Below, in pieces: positions 1 through 10,999 of a stretch of 64,000 bases of DNA (position 1 is its first letter; each line of letters starts with the position of its first letter). Below the pieces are notes generated by a model that had not been told where the DNA came from, ran no database searches, and worked only from the letters and a program-made list of their open reading frames with translations. The stretch comes from Evernia prunastri. Lineage: Eukaryota; Ascomycota; Lecanoromycetes; Lecanorales; Parmeliaceae. The position numbers and the translations under genes are program-made. Where the stretch lies: the NCBI GenBank assembly GCA_003184365.1, contig NKYR01000044.1, forward strand, positions 62,001 through 126,000, in the 5' to 3' direction.

Positions 1-780
1 ACTGGGCCCATCTTCCTCAAGGATTGCGACAACCAATTCAAGTGCCCCGTCCCAGCAGTCGACGGCGTAGCTACCCTCGACATCACACGCGAAACCGAAT
101 CAGGCGTGTCCAATGTCGCGTCCAAAGGATACGTAGCCGTCAACTCGCAGACCGGCCAACTCACCAGCATCGTTGAGAAGATGATGGTCAGCAATACCTT
201 CTGCATCGGCGGCTACGCGTGGAAATCCGCCCAGGACTTCCTCTCCAGAGTCGCCCAAGCGAGGAAGTACCAGATCATGGCGTCCGCCACCAAGGGCGTC
301 GAGCTGGCGGTCTCGGATGTGATTTGGCTGAAGATGGCCACGGGCGCCCCATTCTTCTCGATCCCGGCCGCCAACTACGAAGACTGGGGCACCCTCCCGT
401 CATGGCGCGCCTACTGCGACAGCTTCAAAACGCTCTTCGTCGACATCGACGGCACCCTCGTGAAGAACAGCGGTCAGTACTTCGTCCCCACCTGGGGCAC
501 CACGGCCCCTCTGACCAAGAATGTCGACCACCTGAACAAGCTGCACGCGACCGGCAGAGTGCGAATCATCCTCGTCACGTCCCGGTTGGAGAAATTCAGA
601 GACGCGACGGTCAAGCAATTAGAGCAGTACGGGGTCCGGTACGATCAGATCTTATTCGGCATGCTGCATGCCAGTCGCGTCGTCATCAACGACTACGCTC
701 CCACGAACCCGTATCCATCGGCCGAGTGTGTGAATATACCGAGAAATGCGGAGGATCTGCCGCATATGCTGTCTTTGTGA
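1..780 (+). CDS. Nucleotidyltransferase-HAD phosphatase fusion, C-terminal part
   Basis: The reading frame is open from base 1 to a TGA at 778-780, so the N-terminus lies outside the window (about 259 residues seen). The first visible residues contain FLKDCDN, like the metal-binding strand of sugar-phosphate nucleotidyltransferases (inference from a partial domain). After a linker comes a HAD domain: motif I FVDIDGTLV, motif II VTSR, and a late acidic motif INDYAP. Fused nucleotidyltransferase-HAD proteins are known from capsule and surface polysaccharide loci, where they make an activated sugar and remove a phosphate. It converges with the transporter-glycosyltransferase gene 0.9 kb away, which fits a sugar-activation role. 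No intron is needed in the visible part. The substrate cannot be read from the sequence. Confidence 0.75.
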   Translation, partial: TGPIFLKDCDNQFKCPVPAVDGVATLDITRETESGVSNVASKGYVAVNSQTGQLTSIVEKMMVSNTFCIGGYAWKSAQDFLSRVAQARKYQIMASATKGVELAVSDVIWLKMATGAPFFSIPAANYEDWGTLPSWRAYCDSFKTLFVDIDGTLVKNSGQYFVPTWGTTAPLTKNVDHLNKLHATGRVRIILVTSRLEKFRDATVKQLEQYGVRYDQILFGMLHASRVVINDYAPTNPYPSAECVNIPRNAEDLPHMLSL

Positions 781-1643
781 TCGTTGTTTGCTTGTATTTG
801 TGATTGTGTTGACTGGTGGGTATGGATATTGGTGTGGGATTATAAATATCTGGGTTGCTATATAGATGGATCTACCTTTGAAGAGCTCTGCGAGCCCGGT
901 CCCCCCGGTGTTGCTGTTGATATCTACTTCTTAGATGGATCTTGACCTGTACTTTTACTCGATCCGTGTACTTCTATCTCGTGTACTTTACTCTACATAG
1001 CGTTGGGTAGAATATATAGAAATAGGAACTAAAGTATCACTTGACTACCCTATTCAATACTCTGAACCTAAAGCAACCTCGCACCATCCACCACCAACAT
1101 CTTTACATCGTTAGCATCTGAATCCGATCGTAACAGAAAAAACACAGCGAACACAACCACAACAAGCGATTCAGTGCATGGAGACCGAAGCGAAGCGAAG
1201 CGTCGTTCTATATCTAGCTCACCAAAGATCTAAACCCTGACTTAGCTATCTAAAATGCCAGAATATATACCGAAACCGCCAGGGTATATCCACCTGGACG
1301 CCGCCGCCGCTGGTTGTACAGTGTCAGTTCCCCATTCTATCCCTTTGCAATGCGCTAATACACAAAATATATAAGCGGTCGGCACGCAAATCCTTAACCG
1401 CGACCTTTGTCTGACAATGACAAAGCGGGCGGGGTGTCGTTCCCGAAAGAACTGAGGCCGGCGTGCTGTTTTGTTTTGAGAACGGCCATCCGCTCTGACT
1501 GGAGGTTTTGCTCGCTTGCTGAATTGCAAGCGCAGCCTTGCCTTCGATGACTATCTTCCGTTACGTTGCGGTGTCGGCCTGCGCCACCATGCGTCGTGGC
1601 TCGACAGGGAGAGTGGCCTCGGGAATCCAGTTTCTTGTCGCGA
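781..1643. other. Intergenic region between convergent genes
   Basis: This 863 bp lies between two 3' ends. It holds AT-rich stretches (TATATAGA, AATATATAG) suited to 3' UTRs and polyadenylation of both genes, and a short GAAGC repeat near 1190-1201. I see no supported gene; the open frames here lack motifs and splice context. Confidence 0.6.
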
Positions 1644-4201
1644 TCACCAGTGTTTCGACCACGAGTCCGCCGTCCCTTCGGCCCCGCCCACGGCCTCCAT
1701 CAACCCTCCCAATTCCTTTAGCATCCTCTGTTCATCCTCTTCGCCCCTCGCTAGCTCGGTGAAGTTGCTTCCCAGCATCTTGGCCTCGCGCTCCAAGCGT
1801 TCATAGTGCGTCTTGACATGCTCCTGGTTCAGATAGTTCAGATGATGCCCGCACCTCTTCCACAGAATCTCCGGCCCCTTGGGATATCCGCTGCAGCACC
1901 CACCCCAGCAGTCACCAAAATGGGTCATGACCGGCAGCGTAGGGTGAGTGCGTCGGGAGATGTCGATGATGCGCGCCATGCTTGCGACTGCTAACTCGTG
2001 AAACACATCGTGGGACGCGTAGATTGTAGAGAGGATGATCCAGTCGGCGAAAAAGCGGCGGGGGATGTAGTATAGATCCGCCCAGCCAGCGCAGAACTCA
2101 TCGCCTTGTATGTTGAAATCTGCGGGGAAACGATCGTGGACTTCGCGCACAGCGTTGGTAGCTGGGTGTTGGGCATTTTTTTCGAACCAGAACCAATCGC
2201 CCATGACCTCGTCCCTGGTGTTCTCGGTCATGCAAAGATACCTGGGACCATCCATGTCAGGGAGCCATATATTTTCGAAGTCCTCGTGAGCGAAAGCCAT
2301 AGGGTCGAGCCAGATGTCGAAGTGGAAGAAGAAAATGCCGTCAATTTTGGAGGCGCTGTCATTAGCAGGTGCGTCAAGTATCAGCTTCATGGTGTCTCCG
2401 AGGGCCTTGTAGGCTGTGAAAGTATTTTCGAAGGAGTCGTGAGTAAAGTTTAATTGGTGCTTATTAGGAGTGAGATTTGGCATGCTGACGTGTATCTCTT
2501 GAAAGAAAGGTTCGTAGCCCATCACTGTCTCTATCCGTTCCGGGCGATCTGCGTTGATACGAATGAAAGCCATGCTGTTCTTGAAAGGTGACTCCAATTT
2601 GGTCACATTCGACTTTGATTCGAGGACATCCATTTCTGGTACCTTGGAGGCACCCTTGTCAGGCATGTGTGCATTTCCTAGTGAGAGCCAAACGATAATA
2701 ACGATCGTTGAGAATGTGGAGACGCTTGTGGTGATTCCACGGTTCCAATGCTGAAGCAGTGCGATTAGCATGGTACAAGAATATCATGTACTGATTACAA
2801 GGGACGTACCTTTGCGGAGACCCTTTCCGAGGCCTGGCTCAGCATCGTTGGAGGAGCCTCTTCCGCGGACGAATTCGGCGCCGATTTTGGGGGGGCAGCT
2901 TCCATGTACAACCACGTAGAAATAAAGACCACCAACGTACCAGGCAAAACGAGGAATGACATTTCCGCGCCAAAAAGGATAGGCGAGAGGTAGAGGAGAA
3001 TTCCAGTGGATACTGCTGTAGCAAAGCATTTAATGATCGCATCTGCGTATTTGTAGACGGCGGTAATCGCAAGGCCAATAAAGACGTTGCTTAGAACCAC
3101 CATGATGGCTCCGATGCTGTTGTAGCCGGTGAAAAATGATGGCTCGTCCGACTTCAGAACCTTCATAATGACGTGGATGACTAGATTGATGGCGGCTCCT
3201 GAGGCGTACAGAGTTTGGTTATCCCCGTGCAAAGACGCAGTCCCCCTCTTACAAAGACTCTGATTATACACGCCCGCGGAGGCACTGAGGAAGGTCTGAA
3301 AGATGAGCAGGGTATAGGTTGAGAGTGGATATGAGGCACCAGTGTCAGGGTGATATTGGGTTACCATGAGGCCGCAGATCTGTCGTTTCGTTAGTGGCTG
3401 ACTTGCTAAACGCTGGTAGAACACTTGCCTGTATAATTATAGCAATCCATTGGAGCTTGACAATCCTGGTTCCAAGAGCAAAGAGCATGACCAACGCTGT
3501 GACTAGTGTAATTCCGGACTTTAGAAGTTGAATAGTCCCAGGGTCTGCAAGTTTGTAGGCCACGAATATCTGTATATCGCATCGTCATGAGCACTCTCTT
3601 CTCTTCTTGCACAACAATGGATTTAGGTTGCATACCGTGTTGTTGATCAAGGCATATAACAGAGCCAATCGGAAGAAGCCATATTTGGTATCCATGGGCA
3701 CTTCATCCTTACAATAATTCCAAAACTCCTTCAGTGTCAATTCCCCCCCTGTGGCACTTGGCGACGGTGGGACCTTGACATGGTCCTCGCTTCCATCTGT
3801 TCCATCCTCCAAAGTAGAAGTCTCACTGAAAGTCCCCGAGTTATCCTTTTCTTCCAGCGATGCTCGCTCCGGGGTGGCCGCTGCCGACTGGTATGTAAGA
3901 CCTTGGGCAGCATGCCGCCTCCGGCATTCCCGGTAGAAGAGAAATGTTGACAGGGCACATTTGAGAAATTCGGATATAGTGATGGAGGATGAGGTCGAAA
4001 ATGTGTAACTGTCCACTGGTCAGTAGGCCGCTCACACAATTGTTCCAACGAACCTGAACATTTCGGGAGGACCTACCTTCCACCCTTCTGGGCTATCTTA
4101 TAAACAATTCCAATGCCAACCTGTATTGCGACCAGAGCCAGCGCGGCCGCGTAAGCCGGGCTCCATCCCGCCAGCGTACTTGAGAAAGGTAACCGCAACA
4201 T
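1644..4201 (-). CDS. Nucleotide-sugar transporter fused to a glycosyltransferase-like domain
   Basis: Model: complement of 4201-4077, 4008-3636, 3569-3429, 3379-2810, 2750-1644; 771 residues, all phases agree. Residues 1-403 are a multi-pass nucleotide-sugar transporter of the CMP-sialate/UDP-galactose/UDP-GlcNAc type (hydrophobic helices throughout; typical LINNT...GTIQLLKSGIT region), which would bring a nucleotide sugar into the Golgi. The transporter frame stops at 2795 only if the intron 2809-2751 is retained; it has donor AAG/GTACGT, branch GCTAAT and acceptor TTCAG, and joins in phase 0 to residues 404-771. That part has one N-terminal membrane helix followed by a globular domain with HFDIW, DWFWFE and a Cys-rich GDCWGGCCSG, resembling GT-A glycosyltransferases (inference). 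Otherwise these would be two genes only 23 bp apart. The third intron (3428-3380) uses a GC donor. Confidence 0.72.
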
Positions 4202-4860
4202 GATTGTTTAAGGAGTGAAGGTAGAATAGAAACAAAAGCCGATTTCCAGAGTGGGATTCAGACGGTGAGGGGCATGTTAAGGACAGGCAGAAGATCGTTG
4301 GAGAACGGTTGGTGAGTAGAGGCGAAAGGACTGTTCCGCCGGGACACCCTCCTAAGTAGTGAAGACTGGTATAGGAAGTCCAATGTCCCATGTGCCAACG
4401 CCAAGAGGGGCACGGGAAATATAAAAGTGTGATGCATCATGCAACATGTTGTGCCAGTGGTTCGTATCGGCGGACAGGGGCCAGAATCAAGCCGAGAATC
4501 TCTAGTGGTGCTTGATCTTCTCGCACGGAATGATTGATGGCGAGTCAGAATCCGCTGCTTACAGCTGAAGCGGTTGGATTTCGGTCCACGAGGCGCATTC
4601 AGCCACCCCTGAGTGCTAGCGCCATACCATACACCGTACCTTACACTAGCGCGCTTCCCTGGGAAACGATAAATAATCCGAAACGTTGCCAGGGGCTCGT
4701 TAGACGTCAGTGGATCTTGGCACCCTGCTCAGCCTTAAAACTAAAGTAAAGTCCTTTCTCCCACTTACTTCACTTACTCCAAGTCTAAATACCTATCCAT
4801 CAGTGAACATATTTAGAAAGTACTACTATCGACTCTTGCTAGAAAAAGTACAGACTGACA
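4202..4860. other. Upstream region of the transporter-glycosyltransferase gene
   Basis: This stretch should hold the promoter of the minus-strand gene starting at 4201. A GGGACAC/TAAGTAG segment and the AT-rich 4660-4680 are visible, but no clear TATA box at a convincing distance. No coding signal on either strand. Confidence 0.4.
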
Positions 4861-5400
4861 TGCTTCCGTAATCGAGACCGATCTTAATCCTCGAGACCCG
4901 ACCCTCCGCTTCCAGACCGATGTTATCCTTTGAAGGCTTGATAATACCCTTTAGGGCTGATGCGATCCTTCAAGCCCCAGAACCCTTCATGACATTGATG
5001 CATCTCACCCGACCGAATCCATCCTTCGAGACCGAAGTATTGGACCTTTGGTACCGATGACCTGCCTCGGTATCTACATCGATTTGCTTTCCCAACCGGA
5101 CACTGACTGCCCAGGAGACCGACAATATCCTGCCAATCTGGAGGTCAGTCATTTCCTGAACGGACTCCTTCCGTCGAGATCCTTCCGGACCTGCTTGCTG
5201 CATCGACCCGTGCTTACCAGCTCGGCCGACGGTGTCCTGATCTCATTCTCCCAAATTCGTGCTGTCTCTCGAGGCTAAACCTACCATTCCCTTCGAGACG
5301 AGTTGCCTCGCGAACTGCCTAGGCATGATCTGAGTAACCGAGGTCTGATAACCATGGGGTCCTTCGAGATCTCTAGATGAGGACAGCGGAATAGGATCTG
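4861..5400. repeat. Degenerate recurring CCTTCGAGACC-like motif
   Basis: A short motif close to CCTTCGAGA(C/T)C recurs at irregular spacing (around 4871, 4891, 5021, 5173, 5290 and 5361), with related CCTTTGAAGG and CCTTCAAGCC variants between. It looks like an old minisatellite or a mutated repetitive coding element. No reading frame runs through it. Low certainty. Confidence 0.3.
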
Positions 5401-8400
5401 CATCATCTCTTGCATTCGGGACTTTCATCGAGTTGAAGCCCGATACGTCCTCCTTGGGATTGTAGCTTGGTGTCTTCGAACAGTGTTGTATTAGAGCATT
5501 TGCTGTGTCTCACTCAACCCTCCAATATGCAGTCTGATCAAATCATTCTAGAGATGCCCGTAGCAACACTGCGAACGGTCATTGGTAGTGCAGCAGACCC
5601 TACATTTGCATGTGAAGCTTGGCTTGAAGCTCCCACGATCTCAGCATGAATGAGGAAAAGATTGTAGAGGCCAGTAAACCCAGGTTTCATCGAGCTTAAG
5701 GGTTGTCGAGTGCAAAAAAGCGATAATCTCCAGCACATTCACAAAGCCTGCTATGTGAAACATCTTCACCAATACAATGAATAGTAGGCTGGCCTCTTGT
5801 AGGGTCCTCTACACTCCGAAAAAGCAGTAAGGACGGAGCTCACAGTGTAATAGGCATAGAAATATAATAGCTTGCTTACAAATTTAAGCAAGCCTTCCGC
5901 CCTATTTCATGATAATCAGTTAAGAATGTGTACTGTGCACATCATCCACGAACTTGATAACACTCCCAGTTACCGCCAGAGCAGAGACTTGTCTCTCCGT
6001 TGAGCTTGAAGACAACTGGTACAGTCGTAAAGTTCTCCGGGATGAATGCCAAGTCCTGTCACACGCATCCAGCTCTATTCTTCGGACCCAAGAGCGCTGT
6101 TTTCTTTCACACAAAGTTCCTTATCGTGATCCGATATCTGCAGCATTTTCTGAATGGGCAACCCTTAGGGGAAAACATGAATAGTGAAGACAGAGAATGC
6201 CGAAATTTCTTTTCCTCGAGCTTTCTCATCTCGGACGTGCTTGTCTACGGCAGTCACTTTTTTTTTGTTGGGCAAGGCGAAGCCGGCGGATGAAGGATAT
6301 CTGGCACACTCTTTGTTGCTGCTCCGGCGTCCAGCTTCAATTCACGGTAACCATCAAGCGACATCGAATCGTTTTGCCAAAAGTATTCAATGAGAGAAGT
6401 GATAAGAACACATCTGAAGTCCATGAGTGCGTCTTCAAGGACTCTTATAGAGTCGAGGCAGAAAGTGCTCCTTGTAACACATGGAGAAAGGTCTCGGAAG
6501 CCCCTGCCGGTAAAATTCATTGCTGCTCACAGATTATTTGATGAGCATCGGTGAAGTGTGAGTTTGACCAAATTCCTTTCCCATCTCTGCTCACAAGTCA
6601 TATGATCCTCAGCATTTGCCATTCAGCAGCAGCAAATGAGTCATACTCAATGACACTGGCAAAGGCACCATCAGACTGTCGGATTTATTCTCGATGGTCG
6701 TTTCAACGCAACCTACCGTTCATTTTATATTGCTTCCCTAGTTCACGCCGGTAAGTATTAAACACATCACGTTATTTCCTGGTCCAGGAGGAAGAGCTTT
6801 ACCTGTACACCTCATCCACAGGCTCGAACAGCATGCTCATGGACATTGTCGGTTGGGCACAGACACTGGAACAGTATCATTGAAGCATGTTGCACCATAC
6901 TTATGCTCGAAGGCGCATCGCATGGTACTTGGCATCATTTATGGGTCCTTGCTCCACGTCCAATGTTATCCTCATGTCAAGTCCATTAACCAGGCCCTTA
7001 GCCACTGCCCCCCCCATCTCACCTTCCACCCAGAGCTTGATGTACAACAGCCGTAGCTTCATTCCTTTAGGACTTCTAAGGCTGGAGGAGACTTTACATC
7101 AATTTTGCCGGACACCTTTTTGTCAAAGGGTCTGCCTGGGGTTGTTTCATCTCGAAACTATGGATAAGAATATCTCCAGGTAGGGGTAAATTATTTTGCG
7201 TTGGAAAGCCGAATACTGCAAAAAGCCTGCTATTCACAAGAGCCCACCGCGAGCCGACCGCTTCAGACACTGAAGCCCATGGCTAATCTGGTTCACGATG
7301 ATTGCCATTGCTCTCCATACCTGATTGTGTGGCTTGATTAGGTGCGCAAAAGCAGAGGAGGCCTACTGGCAGGGTTCCGACCAAAATTCACTGACGTAGG
7401 TGATTCCGGATCGCGAAGAGAAGACTTTGGCTGAGCCACCAAGGCCCAGAAGCCTGTTTACTTGACATCTCAAACGATGTATATATTTAATGACCCACAA
7501 CATCCAGGTGTCCACTACCTCCGCTTTCAAGTGATGTTGGCCTCTTTTTGGGAACTATCCACAAAGTCTTCGTTTGGGAAAAACTCTATCGGAACGGAAT
7601 GCTGGCGGGGCCCAGGCCAAAGGTAGTATGGTAGCCGGTCGTTTCTATGTACCGACTAACATTGTAATCTTTGACAACCTCTTTCTCTATATAATGAAGT
7701 ACAGGCACTGACGCCAGACGTTCTAGGAAGGTCCAGTCACGAGTGTTGAGATCACCCGAATAACAGGCATTTTGCCTCCAATTGCAGGGAGTCCGGTCGC
7801 CATGATGGTGCGCTATCAAACGATGACATGAAGGTCTCTTCCCTGGGGCCCGACAGCGGCTACGCTCGAAGCGTTCAGGTCCAGCAGACCTATCGACATT
7901 ACCGCTTTTCTCGACTAGTGTGTGCAGAATAATGAGAAGCGACCCTCTTTCGAGACGTATCTCCCGGATACTGTGTGGGAGACGAGCTTTTCGGATGTGG
8001 TTCTCATTATTGATTTCTTCGGCCTTGACAATGCGACGTTTGAGCTCAATGCCTTTCTTGCAGTAGGCTTCCTGTCGAGCAAGCGGATGTCGTTCCCGTT
8101 CCTCGCCCCCTGCGCAAGGCATTGCTTCCCTCGCTGGGACCGCTGGCAAAGGTAATAAAGGAGGTAAAGCATTAGTAGACCGAAAAGATCCTCCATATTT
8201 GAGCTCTTACAAGCAAAACAGCACAGCCTTAAGTAGAGATGCACTGCTGACGTGATTTCTGAGGCAAGTCAAAGAAAGGCTACAAAACTGGAGAACTGGG
8301 ACGCGAACTACTAGAGTGACTCTATCCGCAGGGCGTCAGCCTGAACGATACAACCTCCTGATTCATGAGTGCTTGTGTTTCCCAAAGAGGACAGTTGGGC

Positions 8401-9600
8401 ACGTGACGTGCCAAGCCTTGGAATCTTGGCGCCAAAGAGTGTCACGTGACCAGATGTTATAAGTCACTGTTTTCCAGGACAGGCTCACTGCCGTTAGCTT
8501 GTGACTTTGGAAATCATTCAGAAGTGATTCTACTCTGCTACAGGCCAAGTCATCAGAGCTAGGACAGCTGATGACCTCATGAAGGTGAAGGACTGGAAGT
8601 ACCGCAAGGTAAATTGCACCAAAAGATTGAAACCACCTTCAAGAAAGAGACTAGCGCGACTTATCAGGCTACAACATCGTAGAGAACACCGTAAGGTAGT
8701 TGGAAGCATCGTAAGGCCAGGGGGAAGATCAATGGCTACCGGAGGGTAAGGCACCGCCCAGTCAAGCACTGGCGGCAAACGTGCTGGGAGCCTGGGATCA
8801 AAGCCTAACAATACTATTGGCTTAGAGTTACATACACAGATTTCACTCATCGTGAGTCAGCCTGGGGCTGTGTGCCATGCGAATGCATATGCAAATGTTG
8901 TGCAGCCGCTTTGGGAACACGTGTCGTGACATGTCTTGCAACTGGCCCTGCCTCTACGCTACTGCACGCATAGCAGCAGCGGGAAAAGGACTCTTATGAA
9001 CAAGCACTCTTCCGAGACACTTCTGAGCGGCGTCGAATCCTCGCTCCAAGTAAGTGCAGGTCTCTGGGGTGGCACTCACGACTGTATGGTGCCTGGATTT
9101 TAGACAAACATGAAAAAAGGCCTTGTGAGCAGAAAGCTATACCAGTCTCGACTGCGGTCTACTTTGTGTGACTTCTTGCAGTACGTGCCGAGGCCCGAGA
9201 CATGCGTAGCTCGTGCATCCCCCTTGCATTGCGCCTCCATTCTCAAAGATGTTTTTATGATTCAGTACGAGCGTCTTCCTGGACCCCTATCCTGCTTCTT
9301 CAGCACGCACAACAAACCCTGCGGCTTATACGACTTATACAACGTCCAAACGCCCAGTCCCTATACGTCAGCTCTCGCTCTCGTGTACGTGATGCGTCCA
9401 CCCGCGCTTTCTCCTACTCACTCCCCACCGCTCTCGGCTTGGTAACCCTTTCCCTCTTCATTCCTCCAAGTATCACATGTAGCGAATCATCCCACACCTA
9501 GCCTTCGATCCGTCGACCAATCCATCACATATTCCACACCGTGTTCAACAGTCTGGTTTTTCAAACGACAAGATAGAAAGGCCTCTTCTACACTGCCCAC
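5401..9600. other. Gene-poor region, no supported gene
   Basis: Only short, motif-free open frames occur in this 4.2 kb. A minus-strand frame near 5930-5980 contains FVDD, and another near 7120-7170 ends in a peptide like the tail of Copia polyproteins; both could be remnants of a decayed retroelement but are too weak to call. A 187-codon open frame on the minus strand (8149-7586) starts at TTG and shows no domain. CACGTGAC-like palindromes occur near 8445 and 8918. Confidence 0.45.
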
Positions 9601-10999
9601 CAAAGACGGTGGTTTCCCTCGCTCAAACCCTCAGTAACCATAAACCAGCAGCGGGAGTACCAGCGTGTGAAAGACAGCACAAAGGGTCGTCATCGAAATT
9701 GCGCTGTTGGCGTTGGGTGTGCGATTATTTGGATCACTCACTGGTAAGAGTCCCCCCAAACCAGCACCCCTCGCCCCCTCCCCTCGGTCCCCCGTCCCGT
9801 CGTTGCCTCCCGAACCTCAGACGCTCCAAAGGTCCCTCCACTTCTTCGCCTTCCCCCCCCCACCAACTCATCCCCAAACAGCCACTCAAACACCGTCAGG
9901 AAGCAAACACCAGACTGAAAGAAATACATATACCATGCAACCAACCACACAACCTAAGCACGCAACTACGATCCGAAAAATAGTGCAACAGAGGGAGTGG
10001 AAAAAGCAAGCTCCTCCATGCAGATGTGGAGTGGGGTTTTCAACTGCAGCGAGCGCCGGAAGACTGTGTGAGGGAAATCGAGAGGACTGGGCTGTATGTG
10101 TATATGGGGCGAGAAAAGTGGTTGTGGATGACGGAATGGGAGTGGACGCTTAGTGGAGGGACGAGGGGAGACGGGAGAAATGTAGTGGGGGTTGGAAGGT
10201 GGACGGAGTTCGTTCGCTCTTCGTAGATGAAAGGCGGATTGGCTCTGACAGCGACTGAGGAGCTTTGTAGCAGTTATCAGGAGAGATCGCTCCCTGCGAA
10301 ACGACCGAAAGTGCAGACACACGAGTGTGCTGCTGTCTTGGTTTGCGCGCATAGAATTGATGATTGAATCGTTCTGGCACGCTTATTTAATTGCTCACAA
10401 GACATGTTTCATTTCCATTAATTCCTTCCTTACTTCCGAACCTGAAGGAACTCCGCATCTCATCACCCTAACTGTAAAATGTGAATTTCTCACGAAAAGA
10501 CACGCCAGCTTGCTCCCTTCATTTCGGTTCTCTTCCCTGTAAGTAAAAACATCATCTGATTTGCTGGCTTGAAGGAGAACAGAGGAGACCTTATGCATTC
10601 CCTAGACGCTTGATAAAAAATGGAAAAGATGCGAGCGAGCTTTTGATGCGAGAGCGAAGAGCGAACATGGATGATTGTACCGCCAATAGCTTCGTCCAAA
10701 AGTATGATCTAGACCCCATTGCATGCCGCATCGATGTATGGGGTCGGGAGATGGAGTGGTGTATAATGTCGAATCGTCAGACCTTAGATGGCTGATCGTA
10801 GAACAAGGAGCCGTGTCCAGCCCGGTCCTTGCAAGGTGGAGGACGTAAAGGTTATTCGGTGGCATTACGTGATATTGGTGGCATTGGGTTGTTATCTAAA
10901 AGAGAAAAAGTGTTGCCCTGATTGTTGCATGAAAAGTTCGGTGGTGATCAAAGGTCTGGATAGGATGGTCGATTGTCCTTGCCGGAGGCAATACACCCA
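9601..10999. other. Intergenic region with C- and CT-rich tracts
   Basis: Plus-strand C/CT tracts at about 9755-9880 resemble fungal promoter pyrimidine tracts, but no supported gene follows. An ATG at 9933 opens a 73-codon frame without motifs. The right part is the 3' flank of the BNI4-like gene, whose stop codon is at 11002-11000. Confidence 0.4.

Noticed and set aside
1644..2771. Separate glycosyltransferase gene starting at ATG 2771
   Set aside because: Possible, but only 23 bp from the transporter stop. The intron model explains both frames better.
5538..6114. Possible reverse-transcriptase relic (FVDD in a minus-strand frame)
   Set aside because: Flanking residues do not match Copia or Gypsy blocks and stops are frequent.
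7100..7190. Peptide resembling the tail of a Copia polyprotein on the minus strand
   Set aside because: Single short match, no RNase H region or LTRs found nearby.
7586..8149. 187-codon open frame on the minus strand
   Set aside because: No ATG at the start, no domain, composition like the surrounding non-coding DNA.
9110..9501. Overlapping open frames of about 100 codons on the plus strand
   Set aside because: Two frames of equal quality, no motifs, no splice context.
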